Assembly: GCF_050175855.1 (NCBI RefSeq)
Contig: NZ_JBFXIO010000315.1
Location: forward strand, 1-6,186
Source of the DNA: Piscinibacter sp050175855
GTDB lineage: Bacteria > Pseudomonadota > Gammaproteobacteria > Burkholderiales > Burkholderiaceae_C
Reading direction: 5' to 3'
DNA length: 6,186 nucleotides
The position numbers and the translations under genes are program-made. The notes beneath the pieces were generated by a model. The model saw only the letters and a program-made list of their open reading frames with translations. It was not told the DNA's origin and made no database searches. Numbering within the stretch: position 1 is the stretch's first letter; the number at the start of each line of letters is the position of its first letter. This document shows, one piece after another, positions 1 through 4,926 of the stretch.

Positions 1-493
1 CGCCACGGAAGACGCCGACACCGGTCGAGCCGCCACCGACGTCCACCACCGCACCGTCTTTGACTTGCAGAATGGCGTTCGCCGCAGTGACTTCGTCGAC
101 CAGGCTGCGGCAATCGATCCCCGCCTGCTGAAGCACGAAGGCACAGGCACGGCAGTCGCTCACCGGCACCGTCGGCGGATGCGCGGTCGCCGCTGCTTCG
201 ATCTGCGTGCCGAGTGCCGATTCACTGCTGGCCTTCAACTGCCGTACCGCCTGTACTGCGCCATGAAAGTCGACCACGACTCCGTCGCGGACGACCTGGG
301 CGCGGACGAAATCCCAGTAGACGGGCTCGCCCTGCGCGTCCACGGCAGCGATCACGATAGTCGCCGTGCCGAGGTCGACCCCAAAACGCAGCGGCCCCTT
401 CGGCTTCGATGGCTCGCGCAGCCGCACGGCAGCGCTGTCCAGGAAGCGCTGCGCATGCGCCAATCCAGTGTCGGCCCGGGTTCGACTGAGCAT
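1..493 (-). CDS. eutJ: EutJ-like Hsp70-fold protein, C-terminus beyond window
   Basis: Translation of the minus strand from ATG at 493 gives 164 residues and then leaves the window, so roughly the last 40% is missing. After a variable 36-residue lead, the actin/Hsp70 ATPase phosphate-1 motif FGVDLGTATIV is seen (residues 37-47). VVRDGVVVDFHGAV follows at about 66-79, and a second phosphate motif VVDVGGGSTG at 149-158. The order and wording match EutJ of ethanolamine loci as I remember it (GVDLGT, VVRDGIVWDFFGAV, VVDIGGGTTG). EutJ is an accessory protein proposed to act as a chaperone or reactivating factor; its exact role is not settled. The ATG directly follows the ALDH stop (TAGATG) with only a weak GGGG-type SD, so translation is probably coupled to the ALDH gene. 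No signature lyase is visible here, so its client is unknown. Confidence 0.87.
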   Translation of the reverse strand, partial: MLSRTRADTGLAHAQRFLDSAAVRLREPSKPKGPLRFGVDLGTATIVIAAVDAQGEPVYWDFVRAQVVRDGVVVDFHGAVQAVRQLKASSESALGTQIEAAATAHPPTVPVSDCRACAFVLQQAGIDCRSLVDEVTAANAILQVKDGAVVDVGGGSTGVGVFRG

Positions 494-1891
494 CTACAGC
501 CCCATCGTCGGCAAGTAGATGTCGCGCCAGGGGCGGTTCTGGTGGGCGACGCGCTTGATGTTGATGAGGTGCATCGGTGTCACGTTGTCCGACACGATCG
601 AGCCGCTCCAGGTGCCCGTGCCCAGCATGAACGACGGGTCGGTCCCGGCGCTGAACCCCATTCCGCCGAGCAGGCTCGGCGTGTTGACGACGACGCGCGA
701 GGCCGGCAGTTCCGACATGCGTGCGACCATCTCGGCGTCCTGGCCGTGCAGACCGAGCGTGTGACCCTCGCCGCCAAAGGCCAACACCTCGCGGCAGCGC
801 TGATGCGCTGCGCCAAGATCGCGTGTCCGATAGAACGACAGCACGGGTCCGAGGATCTCGGCCGACAGCGGTGTCTGGGGGCCCACGTCGTCCAGCGCGG
901 CGCCGAGCACCTTCGTCCCGGGTGGCACGTTCATGCCGATGCGCCGGGCAAGCGTGATCGCGGTCTGACCGACGGCCTCCGGATTGAGCGCCCCGCGTCC
1001 AATAAACAACAACTCGGTAAGCCGGCGCTGCTGCTCGGCGTCGAGGAACACGGTGCCGTGCTGCTCGAAGGCCTGGATGGCGGCGTCGGCGATCGGCTCA
1101 TCGAGCACCACCGACTGCTCCGCAACGCAGGCGGTGCCGTTGTCGAACGACTTCGACGTGATGACCATCAGCGCCGCTTCCGACACGTCCGCCACCGAAC
1201 GATGGATGTAGACCGGGACGTTGCCGGCGCCGACGGCCAGCGTCGGCTTGCCCGAGGAGTAGGCGGCCCGGACCATCGCAGCCCCGCCGGTCGCCATAAC
1301 GAGCGCGGTGTCGCGGTGCGCCATTAACTCGCGCGTGGCGGGCAGCTGGCCGCCCGACAGGCACTGCAGCAGGCCGATCGGCGCGCCGGCGCGCTCGGCC
1401 GCCTCGGCCATGATCTCCACGGTCCGCACGCAGCACTTCGCCGCCCGCGGATGCGGCGCGCAGACGATCGCGTTGCCCGCCTTGACCGCCGCCAGGCACT
1501 TGAAGATCGTCGTCGAGGTGGGATTGGTCACCGGGATGATCGCGGCGATCACGCCCATCGGCGCGCCGATCGCCGTCACGCGTGCCACCTCGTCGGTCCA
1601 CAGCACGCCCAAAGTGCGCATTTTCTTCATCGCATGCGCGCAGAACTTGGCGTTAAAGAGGTTCTTGAGGATCTTGTGCTCGTACACCCCGTAGCCGGTC
1701 TCATCGACCGCCAGGCGCGCCAGTTCCGCCGCGGCCACCTCGGCAGCATGGCCCATGGCATCGACGATTCGGTCGGCCTGCTCCTGGGTGACACCCTGGA
1801 AGGCCTCGAAGGCTTGGCGGGCGAGCTGCGCCTTGGTGCGCGCCTCGCCGATCGCCACGAGTTCTGGATCTAGGAAGTTGAAGTCGGTCAC
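494..1891 (-). CDS. CoA-acylating aldehyde dehydrogenase (EutE/PduP/AdhE-N type)
   Basis: This 465-residue protein should oxidise an aldehyde with NAD+ and CoA to an acyl-CoA, the core reaction of most metabolosomes. It resembles the N-terminal half of AdhE along its whole length: VTNPTSTTIFK (121-131), ATGGAAMVRAAYSSGKP (200-216), VGAGNVPV (220-227), SKSFDNGTACVAEQS (246-260), and NTPSLLGGMG and GTGTWSGSIVSDNV near the C-terminus. C255, in the FDNGTAC context, is the expected catalytic thiol. The start is GTG at 1891 (MTDFNFLDPE), since no ATG lies upstream in frame before a stop; an AGGTGA at about 5 bases upstream may serve as SD. The N-terminus goes straight into the catalytic domain and shows no helix-plus-linker encapsulation peptide like that of PduP. 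Chain length of the substrate cannot be read. The sulfoacetaldehyde enzyme SauS is a more distant alternative. It is followed immediately by eutJ. Confidence 0.93.
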   Translation of the reverse strand: MTDFNFLDPELVAIGEARTKAQLARQAFEAFQGVTQEQADRIVDAMGHAAEVAAAELARLAVDETGYGVYEHKILKNLFNAKFCAHAMKKMRTLGVLWTDEVARVTAIGAPMGVIAAIIPVTNPTSTTIFKCLAAVKAGNAIVCAPHPRAAKCCVRTVEIMAEAAERAGAPIGLLQCLSGGQLPATRELMAHRDTALVMATGGAAMVRAAYSSGKPTLAVGAGNVPVYIHRSVADVSEAALMVITSKSFDNGTACVAEQSVVLDEPIADAAIQAFEQHGTVFLDAEQQRRLTELLFIGRGALNPEAVGQTAITLARRIGMNVPPGTKVLGAALDDVGPQTPLSAEILGPVLSFYRTRDLGAAHQRCREVLAFGGEGHTLGLHGQDAEMVARMSELPASRVVVNTPSLLGGMGFSAGTDPSFMLGTGTWSGSIVSDNVTPMHLINIKRVAHQNRPWRDIYLPTMGL

Positions 1892-1895
1892 ATCG

Positions 1896-2054
1896 TCACC
1901 TGCTGCTCGTCGGCTGCTGCAACCCGCGAAGCCGGGCGACGTCTTCGCGGATCAGGCCGCGGACGATCGCCTTGAACTTGTGGTCGTGGCAGTGCCGTAT
2001 CGCCCACAGGGTGCGCAGGCAGTCGCGCGCCCTTTCGCGAACGCTTGTCGCCAT
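1896..2054 (-). CDS. Small 52-residue protein between BMC-H and ALDH
   Basis: ATG at 2054 opens 52 codons ending with TGA at 1896-1898, five bases before the ALDH GTG. The product is basic, Cys/His-containing and looks helical: it begins MATSVRERARDCLRTLW and later has FKAIVRGLIREDVARL. The latter has the i, i+3/i+4 hydrophobic spacing seen in BMC encapsulation peptides (compare PduD LLRQIIEDVL). No clear SD precedes it, so it would depend on coupling to the BMC-H gene, whose TGA lies 12 bases upstream in the same frame. An overlapping alternative reading from ATG at 2067 (59 codons, ending at 1888) gives an Arg/Pro-rich, less protein-like sequence. I do not recognise the family. It could be a free adaptor peptide or an N-terminal ALDH extension separated by a frameshift. 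Confidence 0.5.
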   Translation of the reverse strand: MATSVRERARDCLRTLWAIRHCHDHKFKAIVRGLIREDVARLRGLQQPTSSR

Positions 2055-2066
2055 TGCGCAAGCGCA

Positions 2067-2384
2067 TCAGCGCGGCTTGGGCAGGATGCCTTCAACGTCT
2101 TCGTGCGGGCGCGGGATCACGTGCACCGAGACGATCTCGCCAATCTTCCCGGCAGCGGCCGCGCCGGCATCGGTCGCGGCCTTCACCGCGCCGACGTCGC
2201 CGCGCACCATCACGGTGACAAGGCCGCCACCGATCTGCTCGCGCCCGACCAGCCGCACGTTGGCCGCCTTGACCATCGCGTCGGCGGCCTCGATCGCGCC
2301 GACCAGGCCCTTGGTCTCGATCAGCCCGAGCGCGCCGCGCGGGCCCTCGTTGACCACGCCGGTCGTGGTGGGGTTCGTTGCCAT
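2067..2384 (-). CDS. BMC-H hexameric shell protein (PduA/EutM/CcmK family)
   Basis: This 105-residue protein carries one complete BMC domain (Pfam 00936), about residues 18-103. It contains ALGLIETKGLVGAIEAADAM (18-37), the pore-loop region QIGGGLVTVMVRGDVGAVKA (50-69), ATDAGAAAAGKIGE (70-83) and VSVHVIPRPHEDVEGILPK (85-103). Six copies form the flat hexamers that tile shell facets. The pore loop reads QIGGG as in EutM, while PduA has KIGSG, and the rest is very PduA-like. The N-terminus is longer than in those proteins, with 17 residues before ALG. The start is firm: AAGGAGA lies 7 bases upstream of the ATG. It sits 39 bases downstream of the BMC-P gene in the same transcript. Only one BMC-H gene is seen here; others may lie outside. 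Confidence 0.96.
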   Translation of the reverse strand: MATNPTTTGVVNEGPRGALGLIETKGLVGAIEAADAMVKAANVRLVGREQIGGGLVTVMVRGDVGAVKAATDAGAAAAGKIGEIVSVHVIPRPHEDVEGILPKPR

Positions 2385-2391
2385 TTCAGCA

Positions 2392-2398
2392 TCTCCTT
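2392..2398 (-). promoter_or_regulatory. Strong ribosome binding site of the BMC-H gene
   Basis: The minus strand reads AAGGAGA, 7 bases before the ATG at 2384. This is the best SD of the leftward string and fits the high expression expected of the major shell protein. Confidence 0.75.
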
Positions 2399-2423
2399 CG
2401 GGGGTTGAAAGTGCGCCAGCGGC

Positions 2424-2735
2424 CTAGCGCTTCTGGAAAGTGGTTTCGCCGTCGAACTGAACCGAGTCGACAATGGCTACGATGGCGGCGTCGGTGGGAG
2501 CGTTGTGTCCGTCCGAATCGACGCGCGCGGCGCTGCCGAGCGTCACGAGCACGATCTCCCCAAAGCCGGCGCCGACCAGGTCGATCGCGACGTAGGTGGA
2601 AGACGGTTCGACGCGGTCGCCATCGTCCAGCGGTGCCGAGGCCCGCACGGGCTCGAGCAAGAGAAGCTTGTGCGATGCCAGCCCGGCGGCCTTGATCGAT
2701 GCGACAACGTTGCCGCGCACGCGAGCCAGCTGCAT
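2424..2735 (-). CDS. BMC-P pentameric vertex shell protein (EutN/CcmL family)
   Basis: From ATG at 2735 the product is 103 residues, the usual size of EutN/CcmL proteins. It starts MQLARVRGNVVAS, typical of the family, followed by KLLLLEPV (23-30), VAIDLVGAGFGEIVLVTLGS (49-68) with the conserved GAG.GE..L turn, and DAAIVAIVDSV (82-92). Pentamers of this family cap the twelve vertices of the shell. A longer reading from ATG at 2801 exists, but it adds 22 unrelated residues. ACGGAGAC sits 7 bases before 2735, which decides the start. It is the first gene of the leftward string, facing the divergent intergenic region, and ends in TAG at 2424. Confidence 0.94.
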   Translation of the reverse strand: MQLARVRGNVVASIKAAGLASHKLLLLEPVRASAPLDDGDRVEPSSTYVAIDLVGAGFGEIVLVTLGSAARVDSDGHNAPTDAAIVAIVDSVQFDGETTFQKR

Positions 2736-2742
2736 CGTGTCT

Positions 2743-2750
2743 GTCTCCGT
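2743..2750 (-). promoter_or_regulatory. Ribosome binding site deciding the BMC-P start
   Basis: The minus strand reads ACGGAGAC and then 7 bases to ATG at 2735. It supports 2735 over the upstream ATG at 2801. Nearly the same string precedes the starts at 2936 and 4606. Confidence 0.7.
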
Positions 2751-2843
2751 ATCTGTTCTAGGAATGGACTGAACGGTAGCTGTCGCGCAGTGCGGCGTCA
2801 TTAGCCACCGTGGAAAATCAAAGGCGGAATCCGTTATCCATGC

Positions 2844-2858
2844 CGGCCATGGTGGCCG
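2844..2858. repeat. Inverted repeat, candidate operator
   Basis: CGGCCA at 2844-2849 is mirrored by TGGCCG at 2853-2858 around TGG, giving 6-bp perfect arms. It is GC-rich and short, so chance is possible. The position midway between divergent starts is what makes it of interest. Confidence 0.3.
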
Positions 2859-2922
2859 CCGTTCGCCGCCCCTAGAGTTGCCACAGAGTTCGCAAGAACG
2901 AGCCCGCGTGCGCAGGGACCAA

Positions 2923-2930
2923 ACGGAGAC
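2923..2930 (+). promoter_or_regulatory. Ribosome binding site of the first rightward gene
   Basis: ACGGAGAC lies 5 bases before the GTG at 2936 and supports translation from that codon even though the product is not recognised. Confidence 0.65.
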
Positions 2931-2935
2931 AAGAC

Positions 2936-3244
2936 GTGATCAAGGATCAGGACGCGGAATTCCACGTCACCGACTCGGACCCGACTTCGGCTGAGACGAA
3001 CTCATTCGGCTTCGTCAGCGCCGAGCAGAAGCTGAACGTGGGCGTGTATGCGCTCTTCCGGCCGAACCCCGGCGTCGTCAGCTCCACGATCTGCATGAAT
3101 TCGGGCCGCGCCGTCGCGCCCTGGGAAGCGGACTGTCCAGCAGCGAGCGCGGCGTCGGGACCGGCATCGCGGAGCGCGGATCACAGAAGCGTGGCGATTC
3201 GCGGGCGCGTCCCACGAACCGAAAGGAGCCGAGGTACGCCGTGA
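2936..3244 (+). CDS. Short protein of unknown function, possibly a truncated domain
   Basis: GTG at 2936 is preceded by ACGGAGAC at 5 bases, the same SD as other genes here, and the frame runs 102 codons to TGA at 3242-3244. That stop overlaps the HAD start as GTGA, so coupling is likely. Residues 1-63 look like real protein with about 90% GC at third positions. They include SFGFVSAEQKLNVGVYALFRPNPGVV (given in part: FGFVSAEQKLNVGVY, RPNPGVV), which faintly recalls the N-terminal beta-strands of AttH/DUF7064-7065-like lipocalin-fold proteins; this is recall, not a search. From about residue 64 the third-position GC falls to roughly two thirds and the sequence becomes Ala/Ser/Arg-rich with no clear fold. 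A truncated or frameshifted larger gene is therefore as likely as an intact small protein. No signal peptide or membrane segment is seen. Confidence 0.5.
   Translation: MIKDQDAEFHVTDSDPTSAETNSFGFVSAEQKLNVGVYALFRPNPGVVSSTICMNSGRAVAPWEADCPAASAASGPASRSADHRSVAIRGRVPRTERSRGTP
3222..3234 (+). promoter_or_regulatory. Ribosome binding site deciding the HAD start
   Basis: AAAGGAG (3222-3228) and a nearer GAGG (3231-3234) precede GTG at 3241 by 12 and 6 bases. The HAD frame stays open further upstream but has no earlier ATG, GTG or TTG before a stop, so 3241 is the start. Confidence 0.65.
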
Positions 3245-4215
3245 CCCGCGCGATCCTGTTCGACCTCGATGGCACGCTCGTCGACACGCGAGCCGCGTCA
3301 TGGCAGTTGTTCTCTGAGACGAATCTCGCGTTCGCACTCGGGATCGACTCGCGCGAGGCCTTCTTCCGGGCCTTCGAAGGCAACTTCTTCGAGTCCCTGG
3401 CCAAGCTCTGCCCCGATCCGCAGCGCGCCGCGGCTGTCAAGGCACACTTCATGGAACTGCTGCGCACGCGCTACCACCCGGCACTGATCCCGGGCATGGT
3501 CGACGTGGTGCGCGCGCTGGCGCCTCACAGCACGCTGGCCGTCATCTCGACGAACGGCATCGAGGCGATCCGTCGCATTCTGGTCGGTGCCGATCTGGCC
3601 AACTGCTTCTCGCACGTCTTCTCAGGTGACGTGGAGCCGCGCAAGTCGGTTTCGATCCGCCGTTTCCTCGGCGACCATCGCTACGCGGTGCAACGCACCT
3701 GCTCGCCAGCCTATAACGATGGCGAAGGCAGCCAGGCGTCGCTGCAGGCGCAGGATGTCGTGTTGGTCACCGACACCGTCGGAGACGTCCGGGAGGCCCG
3801 CGAAGCCGGCATCCGCGCGATCGGCGTAACCTGGGGCATGCACAGCGAACGCCAGTTGCTCGATGCAGGCGCCGAGCGGGTGGCGCTGTGGCCGCAGGAA
3901 CTGGTCGCCTGGCTGCGCGACGCCGATGCGCCTGCGGCGAGTTGCGGCTGCTCGAGCGGGTCGGCCGACAGCTGCGGATTGCCTCCAGCACCGGCGCCGG
4001 CCATCCGCGCTGCGGCCACGCCAATCACGGGCGACCCTTTGGGAGAGGTGGCGCGCCGTCGCCGCGAACGCCAGCTTCACACCCGCGTGCAGATCGCCGC
4101 CGCGACGGCCCCTGCGGCATACGGCGCCGGCACGGCATCGGCCGTGTCCGGCTCGGCCACACCCACCGAGCTGATGTCTTCGCTGCGACGAATCCTAAAG
4201 GAAGGAGACCACTGA
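3241..4215 (+). CDS. HAD-superfamily phosphatase with C-terminal BMC-targeting tail
   Basis: The 324-residue protein has a HAD hydrolase core in about residues 1-226. Motif I is FDLDGTLVDT, with nucleophile D8 and acid D10. Motif II is VISTNG (T104), motif III probably K135, and motif IV VLVTDTVGDV (D178, D182). An alpha-helical cap is inserted after motif I, as in phosphoglycolate-phosphatase-like members. Between K135 and motif IV there is an unusual insert (RTCSPAYNDGEGSQ). Such enzymes hydrolyse small phosphate esters; the substrate here is unknown. After the core comes a tail of about 100 residues: a Cys cluster (C235, C237, C245), a Pro/Ala linker, a basic helical stretch near 264-280, a second Ala/Gly/Ser linker, and a final helix PTELMSSLRRILKEGDH (308-324) resembling encapsulation peptides. 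The GTG start overlaps the upstream stop (GTGA). Confidence 0.88.
   Translation: MTRAILFDLDGTLVDTRAASWQLFSETNLAFALGIDSREAFFRAFEGNFFESLAKLCPDPQRAAAVKAHFMELLRTRYHPALIPGMVDVVRALAPHSTLAVISTNGIEAIRRILVGADLANCFSHVFSGDVEPRKSVSIRRFLGDHRYAVQRTCSPAYNDGEGSQASLQAQDVVLVTDTVGDVREAREAGIRAIGVTWGMHSERQLLDAGAERVALWPQELVAWLRDADAPAASCGCSSGSADSCGLPPAPAPAIRAAATPITGDPLGEVARRRRERQLHTRVQIAAATAPAAYGAGTASAVSGSATPTELMSSLRRILKEGDH
4162..4212 (+). other. Candidate BMC encapsulation peptide at the HAD C-terminus
   Basis: These codons give TELMSSLRRILKE and neighbours, an amphipathic helix with L311, L315, I318 and L319 on one face, tethered by a low-complexity Ala/Gly/Ser/Pro linker. The known PduP N-terminal peptide (SELETLIRTILSE, from memory) matches in pattern: (S/T)EL, then hydrophobic pairs, then R.IL.E. 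In other metabolosomes such peptides bind shell proteins and bring cargo inside. Placement at the C-terminus is known for some BMC cargo. Confidence 0.65.
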
Positions 4216-4265
4216 GCGGCACACAACAGATCGCCTAGATGTCGAGGGCTCCTCGAGCGAACACC

Positions 4266-4288
4266 CTCCCTGCCCCAAGACCAGGGAG
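4266..4288 (+). repeat. Hairpin downstream of the HAD gene
   Basis: CTCCCTG (4266-4272) pairs perfectly with CAGGGAG (4282-4288) across a 9-base loop. No T-run follows, so it is not a standard terminator. It could stabilise mRNA ends or be incidental. Confidence 0.4.
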
Positions 4289-4321
4289 ATACCGTGAAGT
4301 CATTTCGGAAGGCTTCAACAG

Positions 4322-4337
4322 CTTCGAGATCTCGAAG
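4322..4337. repeat. Perfect 16-bp palindrome
   Basis: CTTCGAGATCTCGAAG at 4322-4337 is its own reverse complement. Its right arm also takes part in an alternative stem, CGAAGAA (4333-4339) with TTCTTCG (4351-4357). It could be a dimeric regulator site or an RNA switch between two stems. By chance alone such a palindrome would be expected in roughly one window in ten of this size. Confidence 0.4.
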
Positions 4338-4592
4338 AATCCGGACGATCTTCTTCGCTCCGGCGCTGAGGATGGGTGTAGGGGTGCAATCACGTTGTCG
4401 GGCGCCCCAGAGTCGCACCTCGGCATCCGCTCGCGCGAGTTCTAGATCTCCTGCGCGATTATGGCGTACCTGAAGGACAGCGATTCGCGCTTCGAATGAT
4501 GAGAAAGACGGCGCTGACGACAAGCGCGGGCAGTTCAGCTGGCGAGGGCAGCCGAGCTGGGGCAGGTGGTGCTGGTGGACTAACAACAACGA

Positions 4593-4600
4593 TCGGAGAC
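4593..4600 (+). promoter_or_regulatory. Ribosome binding site of the 106-residue protein
   Basis: TCGGAGAC lies 5 bases before ATG 4606. It matches the SD and spacing of the gene at 2936 and the SD of the BMC-P gene, which supports this ORF as a real member of the locus. Confidence 0.65.
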
Positions 4601-4605
4601 AACAC

Positions 4606-4926
4606 ATGGACTATCAGAAACAGAAACACAACCGCAACCAGCCCGCCGACGACGGGCTTCGCTTGCAGGACCAGACCTACATCGGCATCTTCGGGGACGT
4701 GCCGCACGTCCGGGATGGAGTCCTCGGCCACCGCATGATGAAGGCGCGCACGCAGGGCGAGACCCTCATGAAGGTCAGCAGGGCGAATGTGCTGTGCGAC
4801 CCGTTCACGATCCCCGAGCCGAACGACCTCCAATGCCACCTTGCCTGGGACATCTACGACGTGGCCGTGATGCGTGCCACCGAGAGTGGCTCTGGAATGT
4901 GCCCGCGCCAGGAGAGCACAATATGA
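4606..4926 (+). CDS. Unrecognised 106-residue protein coupled to PPDK
   Basis: ATG 4606 has a good SD (CGGAGAC, 5 bases), high third-position GC through its body, and a stop that overlaps the PPDK start as ATGA (4923-4926). Those three points make it a real gene. The first 18 residues are polar (MDYQKQKHNRNQPADDG). The folded part may begin at LRLQDQTYIGIFGDVPHVRD (19-38), followed by LGHRMMKARTQGETLMKV, VLCDPFTIPEPNDLQCHLAW and DIYDVAVMRATES. There is no transmembrane segment, signal peptide or familiar catalytic motif. Two Cys residues lie in the second half (VLCDP, LQCHL) and a third near the C-terminus. I do not recognise the family. Tight coupling suggests a protein needed in proportion to PPDK or a shared pathway step. 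No function is assigned. Confidence 0.72.
   Translation: MDYQKQKHNRNQPADDGLRLQDQTYIGIFGDVPHVRDGVLGHRMMKARTQGETLMKVSRANVLCDPFTIPEPNDLQCHLAWDIYDVAVMRATESGSGMCPRQESTI
4910..4916 (+). promoter_or_regulatory. Ribosome binding site deciding the PPDK start
   Basis: AGGAGAG ends 6 bases before ATG 4923, inside the 3' end of the preceding gene. It fixes the PPDK start at the ATGA overlap. Confidence 0.75.

Larger units (their letters stand above)
2736..2935. promoter_or_regulatory. Divergent intergenic region between the two BMC gene strings
   Basis: About 200 bases separate the BMC-P start (2735, minus) from the GTG at 2936 (plus), so both promoters should lie here. No convincing sigma-70 or sigma-54 promoter could be picked by eye. 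The notable element is a dyad CGGCCA-TGG-TGGCCG at 2844-2858. It overlaps a 9-base tandem repeat (CCATGCCGG then CCATGGTGG, 2838-2855) and is a possible operator. ACGGAGAC appears at both ends as the ribosome binding site of each flanking gene. Promoter placement is inference from gene orientation only. Confidence 0.55.
4216..4605 (+). other. 390-base stretch without a convincing gene; hairpins and decayed frame
   Basis: No ORF here has both an SD and coding character. One frame is suggestive: starting at CTG 4212, just after a strong SD-like AAGGAAGGAGA inside the HAD 3' end (4198-4208), it meets TAG at 4236. It then reopens at ATG 4239 for 68 codons (including REVISEGFNSFEISKNPDD) to TAG at 4443, continues to ATG 4461 (MAYLKDSDSRFE) and stops at TGA 4497. 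Third-position GC in this frame is only about two thirds, against about 90% in nearby genes, so a degraded gene or an untranslated regulatory leader both fit. Two hairpins and a perfect palindrome lie within it. No U-tract follows the stems, so no rho-independent terminator is called. The SD of the next gene lies at 4593-4600. Confidence 0.45.

Noticed and set aside
65..1327. 420-residue open frame on the plus strand
   Set aside because: It lies antisense to eutJ and the ALDH gene, is rich in Arg/His/Asp/Gly with no fold motif, and is explained by the high GC3 of those genes.
2736..2801. Upstream start (ATG 2801) for BMC-P
   Set aside because: The added 22 residues do not resemble the family, and the SD at 2743-2750 sits correctly for ATG 2735, where the conserved MQLARV begins.
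2854..2867. Possible sigma-54 promoter (GG-N10-GC) in the divergent region
   Set aside because: The -12 GC is not in register with the GG and the TTGC element is absent.
4266..4288. Rho-independent terminator after HAD
   Set aside because: The stem is present but there is no T-run after it, and the downstream genes run the same way with their own SD.
4077..4607. 176-residue minus-strand frame across the 4216-4605 gap
   Set aside because: It has no SD and no recognisable motif, and it runs antisense into the HAD tail; nothing supports it as the gene that fills the gap.
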